Of a stretch of 61,241 nt of DNA, positions 52,142-60,535 are shown in pieces. The notes beneath the pieces are model-generated. The model was given only the letters and a program-made list of their open reading frames with translations. It was not told where the DNA came from and ran no database searches. Position numbers and translations under genes: made by a program. The stretch spans positions 1 to 61,241 of the forward strand of contig JBBQKJ010000013.1 in assembly GCA_038326775.1 (NCBI GenBank), given 5' to 3'. This stretch comes from DYIU01 sp038326775. Lineage in GTDB: Bacteria; Actinomycetota; Geothermincolia; Fen-727; Anoxymicrobiaceae. Within the stretch, counting starts at the first letter, position 1. Each line of letters begins with the position of its first letter.

Positions 52142-52987
52142 TTGGAGTGCGCCAACCACCCGGGCGTCGAGCCCGCCGCTCGCTGTGTCACCTGCGGTAA
52201 GTGCCTCTGCGCCGATTGCATCCTCGACAGGGGCAGGTATTACTGCGCTGCCTGCGCTCCGCCGGAAACCTCGCCGCCTTCCGCGCCGAAAGCCCCGGCC
52301 GGTCGTTGGCTTGACAAGCTCGAGCCCGGCAGGGCGTTCTCTTTCCCGCTCGACGACCCGGGCTGGTTCGCGACTTTCCTCCTCGGCGCGATGCTCCTGC
52401 TGGTCTCGTTCCTGGTGGTGCCTTTCTTCATAGTCCTCGGTTACCAGCTCGAGATGGTGCGGGCGGTCGCGGCCGGGGAGGAAAACCACCTCCCACCCTG
52501 GGACCGCATCGCCAACAAGCTCAAGGAAGGGTTTTTCTACTTTCTGGTCCTCGCGGTATACGGCCTGCCGTTTTGCCTGACACTGGCCTTGACGGTAGTG
52601 CTAGGCATCGCGGCCGGGGGTTGGACCCTGGGGTTCACACGCGCGCTGGCGGCTCTCCTGTTCTTGTCGGGCTGGCTGTTGACGCTCGTTTTCGGGCTCC
52701 TCGTAAGGCTGGCGCTTCCCGAAATAACCGGCAGGTTCGCCATGACCGGCAGCATGAGGCAGGCTCTTAAGGTAAGAGAGGTGGCGCGCGCCGTCAGGGC
52801 GGACGTGCGCCCATTTCTGGTCGTCCTGCTGGTGGACTTGCTGGTTTGCGCCTTCATCGCTCCGTTGGGCTTCATCGCCTGCTGCGTGGGTGTGGCCTTC
52901 ACCGGGTTCTACGCGATGCTGGTCAATGCCCATCTTTACGGCCAGCTCGCCCGGACCTGTCATGTCGGAGATCAAAGCGATGATTGA
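52142..52987 (+). CDS. B-box zinc finger DUF4013 membrane protein
   Basis: The 281-residue protein starts with TTG directly after the MBL gene. Residues about 3-38 hold a B-box-like zinc finger (CANHPG, CVTCGKCLC, CILD, CAAC). A DUF4013-type membrane domain with five or so helices follows from about 75. The family function is unknown. Its last codons overlap the next gene. Confidence 0.78.
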   Translation: MECANHPGVEPAARCVTCGKCLCADCILDRGRYYCAACAPPETSPPSAPKAPAGRWLDKLEPGRAFSFPLDDPGWFATFLLGAMLLLVSFLVVPFFIVLGYQLEMVRAVAAGEENHLPPWDRIANKLKEGFFYFLVLAVYGLPFCLTLALTVVLGIAAGGWTLGFTRALAALLFLSGWLLTLVFGLLVRLALPEITGRFAMTGSMRQALKVREVARAVRADVRPFLVVLLVDLLVCAFIAPLGFIACCVGVAFTGFYAMLVNAHLYGQLARTCHVGDQSDD

Positions 52988-54026
52988 GAAAGACCGCCTG
53001 GTTGGCATAACCACCACCGTCCCCGTGGAGGCGATATTCGCCGCGGGGCTGGTCCCCGTTGACCTGAATAACCTGTTCGTGTCTCACAGGGACAAAGACG
53101 AGCTAATCGAACGCGCCCTCGAGGAGGGCTTCCCCCAGGGTTCCTGCGCCTGGCTGAAGGGGATATTCGGCGCTGTGGTTGTGGAGGGCGGCCCTTCTCA
53201 CGTGGTCGGGGTCGTTCGAGGCGACTGCTCGGGCACCGAGGTGCTGTTGGAGGCGCTCGAGCTTCGAGGGGTCATAGTGGTGCCGTTCGCCTACCCGCTG
53301 CCACCTGACCGCCGGGACATGCGCCGCGAGCTGGTCCGGCTCTGCGGCAGGCTGGGGACGACGTTTGATGAGGCCGAGAGTTGGAGGCGGCGCCTGGCGC
53401 CGGTCCGCGCCCTGCTCGCACAGGCCGACCGCCTATGCTGGGAGGGCAACAGGCTTACCGGCGAGGAGGCCCACCTCTGGCTCGTGCGCTCCAGCGATTT
53501 CGGGGGAGACCCCGAGGCTTTCCGACGAGAACTCGAGGCGTTTCTGGAAGAGGCAGGGGGCAGGCCGCCCGTCGACGCCGAAGTGATGACGCCGCTTGCC
53601 CGCGAGCTCAGGTTGGGCTATATCGGGGTGCCACCCGTCGAGACCAGCATATTCCCACTCGCCGAGTCACTTGGCGCGCGCTTCGTTTATCATGAAGTCC
53701 AGCGCCAGTTCTCGATGCCTTGCGATGACGAACAACCAGGCCGCACCCGGGACCTTGTAGGCCAGTACCTCGCGTACACGTACCCCTACGATGTCAGGAA
53801 TCGCGCCGAGGACATCAACCGCCAGTGCGCGGTACGCCGGCTCGACGGGCTGGTCCACTACGTGCAGAGTTTCTGCCACCGCAACCTGGAGGATGTCATC
53901 TTCTCGAGGACCCTCGAATTGCCCCTCCTCACCATCGAGTGTGATTGCCCCGGCAGCCTGGGCGCCACCGCCAGGGCGCGGCTCGAGAACTTTATCCAGG
54001 TACTGGGGGAGAACCTCTCCGACTAG
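52980..54026 (+). CDS. 2-hydroxyacyl-CoA dehydratase D-component-like protein
   Basis: The ATG at 52980, eight bases after GGAG, gives 348 residues; ATG 52962 is an alternative. The protein follows the HgdB/FldB family of iron-sulfur dehydratase subunits. Likely cluster Cys occur in QGSCAWLKG, RGDCSGTE, QSFCHRNLE and IECDCPGS. Only one subunit gene is present, with no partner subunit or HgdC-type activase adjacent. It may act as a stand-alone reductase-like protein, as suggested for other single-subunit members. Confidence 0.75.
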   Translation: MIEKDRLVGITTTVPVEAIFAAGLVPVDLNNLFVSHRDKDELIERALEEGFPQGSCAWLKGIFGAVVVEGGPSHVVGVVRGDCSGTEVLLEALELRGVIVVPFAYPLPPDRRDMRRELVRLCGRLGTTFDEAESWRRRLAPVRALLAQADRLCWEGNRLTGEEAHLWLVRSSDFGGDPEAFRRELEAFLEEAGGRPPVDAEVMTPLARELRLGYIGVPPVETSIFPLAESLGARFVYHEVQRQFSMPCDDEQPGRTRDLVGQYLAYTYPYDVRNRAEDINRQCAVRRLDGLVHYVQSFCHRNLEDVIFSRTLELPLLTIECDCPGSLGATARARLENFIQVLGENLSD

Positions 54027-54057
54027 GGGGTCCGGCGGTCGCCGGCTGGTTTGCCAG

Positions 54058-54066
54058 TGCTATAAT
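54058..54066 (+). promoter_or_regulatory. Extended -10 promoter for queD
   Basis: TG-C-TATAAT is an extended -10 element 40 bases before the ATG at 54106. No consensus -35 is needed with this form. GAGGTAAGG serves as ribosome binding site. Confidence 0.6.
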
Positions 54067-54105
54067 TGGGCTTTGTATTTCAACTATCGCCTCGAGGTAA
54101 GGCAA

Positions 54106-54483
54106 ATGTACAGAATCGGCATAAAGAGGCGTTTCAGCGCCGCGCATCACCTGGAAGGGCACCCGGGGAAGTGCTCGCGGACCCACGGGCACACCTGGTT
54201 GGTGGAGGCCGTCTTCTGCTCGGACGAGGTCGGCCCGGACGGCCTGGTTGTCGACTTCGATGACGCGGGCAAGGCGCTTCAGGATGCCGTCGAGCCGCTC
54301 GACCACGTGTACCTCAACGAGGTGGCGCCGTTCGTCGAGCTGCCGCCCACGGCCGAGAATGTCGCTCGTGTTTTGCATGCCCGGCTTTGCGAGGCAACCG
54401 GGCGGGCCGGCTGGAGGGCCCGGCTTGAATCTGTAACCGTCTGGGAGTCCGAGGACGCTGGGGCAACGTATTCCACTTGGTGA
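54106..54483 (+). CDS. queD: 6-carboxy-5,6,7,8-tetrahydropterin synthase QueD
   Basis: The 125-residue protein has the zinc ligands H14, H27 and H29 and the catalytic C23 (CSRTHGHTW). LDHVYLNE and VWESEDAGATY complete the active site. It converts dihydroneopterin triphosphate to 6-carboxytetrahydropterin, the substrate of QueE, in 7-deazaguanine (queuosine) synthesis. QueE is two genes downstream. queC and queF are not in the window. Confidence 0.92.
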   Translation: MYRIGIKRRFSAAHHLEGHPGKCSRTHGHTWLVEAVFCSDEVGPDGLVVDFDDAGKALQDAVEPLDHVYLNEVAPFVELPPTAENVARVLHARLCEATGRAGWRARLESVTVWESEDAGATYSTW

Positions 54484-54577
54484 CTTGCCGGTCAGTTAAA
54501 GGTAGAATGTTTGCCTGGCACCCGGCAACCGGTACTCCGGCCGGGCGAACGAGTTCTTGTGGTGGAGGGGATGGATT

Positions 54578-55162
54578 TTGAAGGGAAAGTACCTCAAAGG
54601 GAAGACTATCGAGTACGACGGCTCGCAGTTGTCACCTCTGTGGACATACATCAACTTCGATGTTCTGGGAGACAGCATCATATCGTTCAGGGGGCCGTGC
54701 AACGTCGCCGAAGAGTACATGGTCGACATGGAAGACAGGAAGAAGCACTCGGCCATCTCTTCTCCGGACATGCTTCACTTCCTGATAGAGCTTTTCGGCG
54801 TCGGCATGGTGGAAATGGTGCTGGTGCAGAGGCTTCTGATAACGGTGGTGATGGAACTGCTTCGGGACATAGTAGACGAGGACGCTGAACTCGAGCGAGA
54901 GTACGACAACATATTCGCGCTGGCGCCCGGCGCCATGGAGCGGGGCAAGCTGAGCGTCTCGGTTGCCACGGTCAGCCCCGTTTCCGGGCTTATGCACCTC
55001 GGCCTCAACATCACCAGCGAGGGCATCCCGGTTCCGGCGGCGGGCCTGGAGGAGCTGGGTGTCGAGGACGTGGACAAGTTCGCGGTGGATGTGGCCAGGC
55101 TTTTTATCGAGGAGATGAAGAACGTCAACATGGACGCCAGCAAGTCACGTCCGGTCCTGTGA
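54578..55162 (+). CDS. DUF366 family protein
   Basis: The TTG at 54578 behind GGAGGGG gives 194 residues. The N-terminal motif YDGSQLSPLW, followed by FRGPCNVAEEYMVDMED, is that of DUF366, a family of unknown function. A central helical region carries VLVQRLLITVVMELLRD. It lies between queD and queE on the same strand, so it may take part in 7-deazaguanine metabolism. The family call rests on recall of the motif. Confidence 0.75.
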   Translation: MKGKYLKGKTIEYDGSQLSPLWTYINFDVLGDSIISFRGPCNVAEEYMVDMEDRKKHSAISSPDMLHFLIELFGVGMVEMVLVQRLLITVVMELLRDIVDEDAELEREYDNIFALAPGAMERGKLSVSVATVSPVSGLMHLGLNITSEGIPVPAAGLEELGVEDVDKFAVDVARLFIEEMKNVNMDASKSRPVL

Positions 55163-55185
55163 TCGATGCTTGAAGGGAAGGGCAC

Positions 55186-55932
55186 TTGGCCGCACGCGGT
55201 AACATAGAGGAGATATTCGATTCGGTTCAGGGCGAGGGGCCCCTGGTCGGGGTCCGGCAGATATTCATCAGGCTGGGCGGCTGCAATCTCAGCTGCGCTT
55301 ACTGTGACACTCCCCAGGCAAGGCGTCCCGCGGCGACCTGCAAAGTGGAGACGGTATCCGGGACCGGGTGCTACGACTTCTTTACCAACAATATGGCGGT
55401 CGAAGAAGTCATGAAGGTGGTTGGCAAGCTCCGGATACCCGGGCACCACTCTGTGTCAGTGACCGGCGGCGAGCCGCTGGTGCAGAGCGACTTCGTGCGC
55501 GGGCTGCTTCCCGCGCTTAGAGCTGAGGGCCACAAGATATACCTTGAGACCAACAGCACGTTTCCCGAGGAGCTGCCCGGGATAATCGAGCACGTCGAGT
55601 ACGTGGCCGCTGACATAAAGCTGCCGTCCTGCACCGGGGAGGAAGAGAGGTTCGAGGTCGATCTCGAGTTCCTCAAGGCGTGCGACGTCCCCCACCTTTT
55701 CGTTAAACTGGTGTTGTCCGAGGAGTTCGACGAGGTCGAGGTGCTCGCCGCGGTAAAGCTGGTGAAGGCCTCCGGGCGCAAAGCGACGGTGGTCATCCAG
55801 CCGGCGACAGGGCGCCGCGGAGAGGCCGACGTCGGTGGAGGGCCGCTCCTGGAAGTCTTTCAGAAAGCGCTCGAGCTCTACTCGGACGTCCGGGTAATCC
55901 CCAGGATTAACCAGGTCATCAAGCTCGCCTAA
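55186..55932 (+). CDS. queE: 7-carboxy-7-deazaguanine synthase QueE
   Basis: The TTG at 55186 gives 248 residues. The radical SAM Cys are C33, C37 and C40 (CNLSCAYC), and the SAM-binding motif is VTGGEP. The N-terminal FDSVQGEG is typical of QueE. It contracts 6-carboxytetrahydropterin to 7-carboxy-7-deazaguanine. It completes a queD-DUF366-queE operon. Confidence 0.94.
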   Translation: MAARGNIEEIFDSVQGEGPLVGVRQIFIRLGGCNLSCAYCDTPQARRPAATCKVETVSGTGCYDFFTNNMAVEEVMKVVGKLRIPGHHSVSVTGGEPLVQSDFVRGLLPALRAEGHKIYLETNSTFPEELPGIIEHVEYVAADIKLPSCTGEEERFEVDLEFLKACDVPHLFVKLVLSEEFDEVEVLAAVKLVKASGRKATVVIQPATGRRGEADVGGGPLLEVFQKALELYSDVRVIPRINQVIKLA

Positions 55933-56381
55933 ACCCTCTGGCGCCTTGCCTTCAGCGCGACCAGCACAAACATGGCTGAGACAAGAGCAAGCTGCGAGGC
56001 CGTAGAGCCGGCCAAGTGGGTCTGCATGTGGGGCAAGGTCCCGTTGTGCCAGGGAAAGATGTAATTCTCCGTTTCGAAATCCCTGTCGAACAGCTTCACC
56101 AGCAGCTCGATATCCGGAAGCGCGGCGCCGATGGCTCCCAGGAACGTGGCAAGGTTTTGGTCCGTCCTGCGGATCGCACAATAAGTGGCTATGAGCGCCA
56201 ACGCGGCGCACCCGGACGAAGCGTCCATTACGTAACCCAGCTCGGAGTCGGGGTCGTAATGCGGCGCTACGTCGAGTATGGAGTGGCTCGCGAACCCCAG
56301 CAAAACCGCGGGCAACGGGCGACCTGCCAGGTACCCGGCCGCGGCCCCGGTCACTATGTGTGTGGTCCAGTGCAACAGCAT
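55929..56381 (-). CDS. Membrane-bound metal-dependent hydrolase-like protein
   Basis: The 150-residue protein has a HWTTH start motif, GFASHSILDVAPHYD near residue 30 and four helices. It belongs to the YdjM/DUF457-like membrane hydrolase group. The His and Asp residues could bind metal. Its end overlaps the queE stop on the opposite strand by four bases. Function is unknown. Confidence 0.7.
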   Translation of the reverse strand: MLLHWTTHIVTGAAAGYLAGRPLPAVLLGFASHSILDVAPHYDPDSELGYVMDASSGCAALALIATYCAIRRTDQNLATFLGAIGAALPDIELLVKLFDRDFETENYIFPWHNGTLPHMQTHLAGSTASQLALVSAMFVLVALKARRQRV

Positions 56382-56459
56382 CCCCTGTTCGAAAAGAGAC
56401 TACAAGGTATATTCTACTGGAGTTGGGCCTCCCGGGAGGTGACGAGGGAAGCGGCCATC

Positions 56460-56660
56460 ATGTTTGAGGACAGGGAGGCGTACGCGAACGCGGAAGCTGA
56501 AGCGGTGGAAGCGGGCCGCGGGCTAGACCCGGAGCTTGTGGCCGTTGAGAAGTGTGTGGTGTTCGAAGCCGATGCCGGCTCATGCCGCGTCGATCACCGG
56601 GTTGATGCGCGGGCTTACGCGCCCGGCCACCGGAGGAGTGACGCGGCAACGACCTCTTGA
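56460..56660 (+). CDS. Small hypothetical protein
   Basis: The frame gives 66 residues with an acidic, Ala/Glu-rich first half (MFEDREAYANAEAEAVEAG). A GAGGGAA block lies 12 bases upstream, and GTG 56439 is an alternative start. No family is recognised. Its stop overlaps the -35 of the TetR promoter. It may be spurious. Confidence 0.35.
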   Translation: MFEDREAYANAEAEAVEAGRGLDPELVAVEKCVVFEADAGSCRVDHRVDARAYAPGHRRSDAATTS

Positions 56661-56686
56661 CAGGACCGGCCGGAAAGTCCTATCAT
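56657..56686 (+). promoter_or_regulatory. Promoter of the TetR-kinase-RLP operon
   Basis: A perfect TTGACA at 56657-56662 and TATCAT at 56681-56686 are separated by 18 bases. The predicted start site, about 56693, is the first base of the operator-like inverted repeat. Confidence 0.7.
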
Positions 56687-56692
56687 CCCTGG

Positions 56693-56722
56693 TAATTAAT
56701 TGAAGGTTCGGTTAACTAATTA
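56693..56722 (+). promoter_or_regulatory. TetR-type operator overlapping the regulator start codon
   Basis: TAATTAATTGAA at 56693-56704 and TTAACTAATTA at 56712-56722 form an imperfect inverted repeat around a GC-rich centre. It spans from the predicted transcription start to the ATG of the regulator gene. It is strikingly AT-rich for this genome. Binding of the TetR-family protein here would repress the whole operon. Confidence 0.7.
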
Positions 56723-57336
56723 TGGCTAGACCAAACGACAAGGCGCCCATCAGGAAAAAGGAGATCCTCGAGCATTTCTACAAGGTGCTGAACGACGAGG
56801 GCATAGAGGGTGCTTCGCTCGCCAAGATAGCAAGGTCCATGGGCGTCCATCCCAGCCTGCTCATCCATTATTTCTCCAGCAAGGAGCAGATGACGCTGGC
56901 GCTTGTCGATTACATCGCCGAGATGTACGGCGAGACGTACATGGGCAGGATCGTGGAAGTCGCCGATCCGGAAAAGCGCCTCGACGCGGTCCTCGACATG
57001 CTCTTCGGGGAAGACTGGATGGAATACGTCGACCAGAGCGTGTTCAACGCCTGCCACTACCTGGGTTTTCACAACGAAGAGATCCGAAGGCGCTTCCGCG
57101 ATATGTACGCGCGTTTCGCTGACGCACTGAGCGTGGAGTTCGAAAGCCTGATGGAGCTAGGCGTGATCAGGAAGATGAACGCGTCTCAACTGGCGGACTT
57201 CGTCATCGCCATGACCGAGGGCCTCGATTTCTACGGGACCGTTGTCGGCACGGGCCCCCGGTTCAGGGAAACCGGGAAGATGATGAAGGAAGCCGCGCAC
57301 TTTTATGTGACCGGTGACCGGGCCGGTGCTTCATGA
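56722..57336 (+). CDS. TetR-family transcriptional regulator
   Basis: The 204-residue protein has an N-terminal helix-turn-helix at about residues 30-55 (SLAKIARSMGVHPSLLIHYF) and a helical ligand-binding domain. It is the first gene of an operon with a sugar kinase and an RLP and has its own operator candidate. The likely inducer is a substrate or product of that pathway. The next gene begins 41 bases later. Confidence 0.9.
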   Translation: MARPNDKAPIRKKEILEHFYKVLNDEGIEGASLAKIARSMGVHPSLLIHYFSSKEQMTLALVDYIAEMYGETYMGRIVEVADPEKRLDAVLDMLFGEDWMEYVDQSVFNACHYLGFHNEEIRRRFRDMYARFADALSVEFESLMELGVIRKMNASQLADFVIAMTEGLDFYGTVVGTGPRFRETGKMMKEAAHFYVTGDRAGAS

Positions 57337-57377
57337 GCCCGGCGGAAGCGGGGCGGACGACCGATGGAGGAAACAAG

Positions 57378-58916
57378 ATGCCTGACGACAGGTACCTGAT
57401 CGCGCACGATGTAGGGACCGGGGGCAGCAAGGCGGCGCTGTGCGACCTGGCCGGTAACATCCTCGCGAGCCGCTTCGCGCCGTACGAGACCAGCTTTCCC
57501 AGGGAGAACTGGGCGGAGCAGGACCCCGATGACTGGTGGGGAGCGGTAACAAGGACCACCCGCGAGGTAATGGCCGAGACCTCCACCGACCCCGACAGAG
57601 TGGCCGGGGTGATCTACTCGACACAGATGCTCGGCGTGCTTCCGGTCGATGCCGAAGGTACGCCCCTGCGCCCCGCGATAATCTGGCTCGACGGCCGGGC
57701 CCAGGAACAGGCGGACAAGATAATCCGCTGGCTGACCAGGCCCCTGCTGCTGGCCATCGCCGGGGGAGTCCCCACCGGCAAGGACGTCATCGCGAAAATG
57801 ATGTGGCTAAAACAGCGCGAGTTGGGCATCTACAACGCGACCCACAGGATACTCGACGTTGACAGCTACCTGGTGCACCGCTCCTGCGGAGAGTTCGTCT
57901 ACGACTACTCCGCGGCGTCCGCCACGGGCGGCTTCAACTTCAAGAAGAAGGACTGGGACTACACGCTGTTCAAGCTGTTCAAGATAGACCCGGGAAAACT
58001 GCCCCGGTGCGCGGCGAGCCACGAGGAGGCTGGAGGCCTTGGCAACAAGGCGGCCGAAGAGATGGGCCTCAAGCCCGGTACGCCGGTTTTCACCGGGACC
58101 GGTGACGTGGCCAGCGCGACTGTCGGCTCGGGGGCGCTCCTCGATGGGCAGGGCCATGTCTACATCGGCTCATCCGGCTGGATAGCGGTGACCGTGCCGA
58201 AGGCGGCCAACAACGGGCGCAAAGGGATCGTGAGCATCGCGTCGGCCGACCCGGGCAGGCACATCCTGCTCTCGGAGATGGAGAGCGCGGGCGCATGCTT
58301 CAAGTGGTTCTGCGAGCACCTTTCGCCTGTCGACATAGAGTGCGCTGTCGATGCCGAGGTTGACGTCATGGACTGGCTCAACGAGGTGGCAGCGTCCGCC
58401 GAGCCGGGCAGCCACGGCCTCATTTTCAACCCCTGGATGTTCGGGGAGCGTTCTCCCATCCCCGATACCACTGTGCGAGGCGGGTTCATCAACCTCAGCC
58501 TGGACCACAGGGGCCGGGATATGGCGAGGTCCGTTTTCGAGGGCGTCGCGATGCACGCCAGGTGGATGCTCGAAGGTGTTCGCGGCTGCGGCTTCAACGA
58601 CGTCAGCCTTCGTGCGATCGGCGGAGGGGCAAAGAGCGACCTGTGGATGCAGATCTTCGCGGACGTGCTCGGTGTGACCATCGAGGTCCTCGAGGAGCCC
58701 CAGCATGCCGGGGCCAGGGGGGTGGCCCTGATAGCGGCACTCGGCCTGGGCGCCTACCCGGACTACCCCTCGCTCGGGAACGTGGTGAAACTGCGCGAGG
58801 TGTTCAAGCCACGGAGCGAGTACGCGGGCGTTTACGACGGGGCTTTCGAGACCTTCAAAGAGTCGTATAAGAGCCTCAAGAAGCTTTACCGGAGAGTAAA
58901 CGCCGAAAGGGGCTGA
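57378..58916 (+). CDS. FGGY-family carbohydrate kinase
   Basis: The ATG at 57378 behind GGAGG gives 512 residues. The phosphate-binding motif DVGTGGSKAA starts at D11. EQDPDDWW at 48-54 and D105 in IWLDGRA are shared with xylulokinases. The likely catalytic base is D243 in GTGDVASATVG, and the nucleotide site is IGGGAKSDLW. The enzyme should phosphorylate a keto-sugar or polyol. Direct linkage to a RuBisCO-like protein suggests its product is a sugar phosphate that the RLP isomerises, enolises or decarboxylates. Confidence 0.9.
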   Translation: MPDDRYLIAHDVGTGGSKAALCDLAGNILASRFAPYETSFPRENWAEQDPDDWWGAVTRTTREVMAETSTDPDRVAGVIYSTQMLGVLPVDAEGTPLRPAIIWLDGRAQEQADKIIRWLTRPLLLAIAGGVPTGKDVIAKMMWLKQRELGIYNATHRILDVDSYLVHRSCGEFVYDYSAASATGGFNFKKKDWDYTLFKLFKIDPGKLPRCAASHEEAGGLGNKAAEEMGLKPGTPVFTGTGDVASATVGSGALLDGQGHVYIGSSGWIAVTVPKAANNGRKGIVSIASADPGRHILLSEMESAGACFKWFCEHLSPVDIECAVDAEVDVMDWLNEVAASAEPGSHGLIFNPWMFGERSPIPDTTVRGGFINLSLDHRGRDMARSVFEGVAMHARWMLEGVRGCGFNDVSLRAIGGGAKSDLWMQIFADVLGVTIEVLEEPQHAGARGVALIAALGLGAYPDYPSLGNVVKLREVFKPRSEYAGVYDGAFETFKESYKSLKKLYRRVNAERG

Positions 58917-58990
58917 GGGTCCCCGGGGCGAGACGATAGATAGACGCAAAGCACTGGCCAGGCAAGGTTTCGACCATAAGGAGGATTAAA

Positions 58991-60379
58991 ATGCCGGCAG
59001 CAAAGAAGAAAGCGGCTCCGAAGAAGAAAGCGGCCCCGAAGAAGGTGCTCGAGGCCGACGCTTGCGACCTCGGTCCTTACGATGCCGAACCGCGTGCCCT
59101 TCCCGAGGGCATCGACTTCGAGAACCACGTCATCGCGACCTACTACATCTCGTTTCCCAAGGAGCTCGATGTGGTAGCCCTCGCGCCGGTCCTGGCGATA
59201 GAGCAGTCGACCGGCACCTGGACGCCCGTGCCCGGCGAAACGCCCGAGGTCAGGGCCCAGCACGTGGCCAAGGTAATCGCGGTCTACGAAGCTCCAGGGT
59301 ACGAGTGGATCATTCCGGACGAGGTGGTAGAGCGCCAGTACATAGCGCAGGTGGCGTTCCCCGCGTCCAACATCGAGTCTCAGATACCGATGCTGCTGAC
59401 CGCGTGCCTCGGCAACATCAGCATGGGTGGAAAGATCAAGCTTCTCGACCTGCGGATGCCCAAAGCGCTCCTTGACGGTTTTCAGGGCCCGAAGTTCGGC
59501 ATCGACGGCGTCTACAAGGCGCTGGGCATCCCAAAGAACAAGCGGCGCCCCCTGCTCAACAACATGATAAAGCCGTGCTGCGGCTACCGCGTCGAGGTGG
59601 GCACCGAGTTGTTCTACAAGGCCGCGCTCGGCGGCTGCGACGTCGTCAAGGACGACGAGCTCATCGCCGACATGGCCTACAACAAGGTCGTGGCGCGGGT
59701 GAAGGCTTACATGAAGATGGAGAAGCGCGTCTTCGAGGAGACCGGCGAGCACACGCTCTACACCGTGAACGTCACCGACCGCCTGCCGAAGATGTTCGAC
59801 CTGGCCCGCGCGGTGGTCGACGCCGGGGGCAACGCCCTCATGGTCAACTACCTGGCCATCGGGCCCGAGGCGATGAGGACTCTGGCCGAGGACAGGAACA
59901 TCAACGTTCCCATCCTCGCCCACATGGACTGCGCCGGGGCGTTCTACATGGCGCCCGAACACGGAGTCTCCTCTCCGCTCGTGCTTGGCAAGATACCGAG
60001 GTTGTGCGGCGCCGACTTCCTGGTCGTTCCGTTCGCCCTCGGCGGTAAGGCGCCTTACCTGCCCGAGCGTTTCCGGCAGACGACTATGTGCCTGACGTAC
60101 CCGTTCGGAGATCTGAAGCCGACGATGCCCATGCCGTCGGGCGGTATCACGCCGGTCAACGTGCCTGACATCGTGCGCGAGCTCGGCAACGAGGTCATGA
60201 TAGGCTCTGGCGGAGGCATCCACGCGCACCCGTACGGGCCGGTCGCGGGGGCCCGTGCTTTCCGGCAGGCTATCGACGCGACGCTTAAGGGCGTCACGCT
60301 GGAAGAGGCCGCGCAGGAGTTCGAAGAGCTCGGCGTATCGCTCGGCAGCTGGGGCAAGAAGACCGAGTTCAAGCTGTAG
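58991..60379 (+). CDS. RuBisCO-like protein with lysine-rich N-terminal tail
   Basis: The 462-residue protein follows the RuBisCO large-subunit fold and a strong site, AAGGAGG. Conserved positions are E71 (EQSTGTW), N142, K194, carbamylation-type K220 with D222 and E223 (VKDDE), S383-GG and the phosphate loop GSGGG at 406. Spinach K177 is replaced by C196 (KPCCG), H294-R295 lie in AHMDCAGAF, H327 is lost, and K353 may replace loop-6 K334. It can therefore bind metal and enolise a substrate but is unlikely to fix CO2, so form IV-type chemistry is expected. Residues 1-18 repeat KKKAAP, an unusual basic tail. Confidence 0.9.
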   Translation: MPAAKKKAAPKKKAAPKKVLEADACDLGPYDAEPRALPEGIDFENHVIATYYISFPKELDVVALAPVLAIEQSTGTWTPVPGETPEVRAQHVAKVIAVYEAPGYEWIIPDEVVERQYIAQVAFPASNIESQIPMLLTACLGNISMGGKIKLLDLRMPKALLDGFQGPKFGIDGVYKALGIPKNKRRPLLNNMIKPCCGYRVEVGTELFYKAALGGCDVVKDDELIADMAYNKVVARVKAYMKMEKRVFEETGEHTLYTVNVTDRLPKMFDLARAVVDAGGNALMVNYLAIGPEAMRTLAEDRNINVPILAHMDCAGAFYMAPEHGVSSPLVLGKIPRLCGADFLVVPFALGGKAPYLPERFRQTTMCLTYPFGDLKPTMPMPSGGITPVNVPDIVRELGNEVMIGSGGGIHAHPYGPVAGARAFRQAIDATLKGVTLEEAAQEFEELGVSLGSWGKKTEFKL

Positions 60380-60500
60380 TCCGCCGCGGGCGTTTAGAAC
60401 GGGGTTTGAGCCGGGGCTCGCGTCCCGGCTCAGGTCGAGGGTGCGAGTGGACGGAAGCTTTGGGACTGCCGGCACGACGCGGGCGCGCGCCTTGATGTAA

Positions 60501-60506
60501 TATAAT
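60501..60506 (+). promoter_or_regulatory. TATAAT -10 element before the HNH gene
   Basis: A consensus TATAAT lies 35 bases before the first ATG of the HNH gene. No clear -35 is seen. The gap 60380-60535 holds nothing else recognised. Confidence 0.45.
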
Positions 60507-60535
60507 CTGCAAGAGTCGGCTGGCGCTATGAGGGG

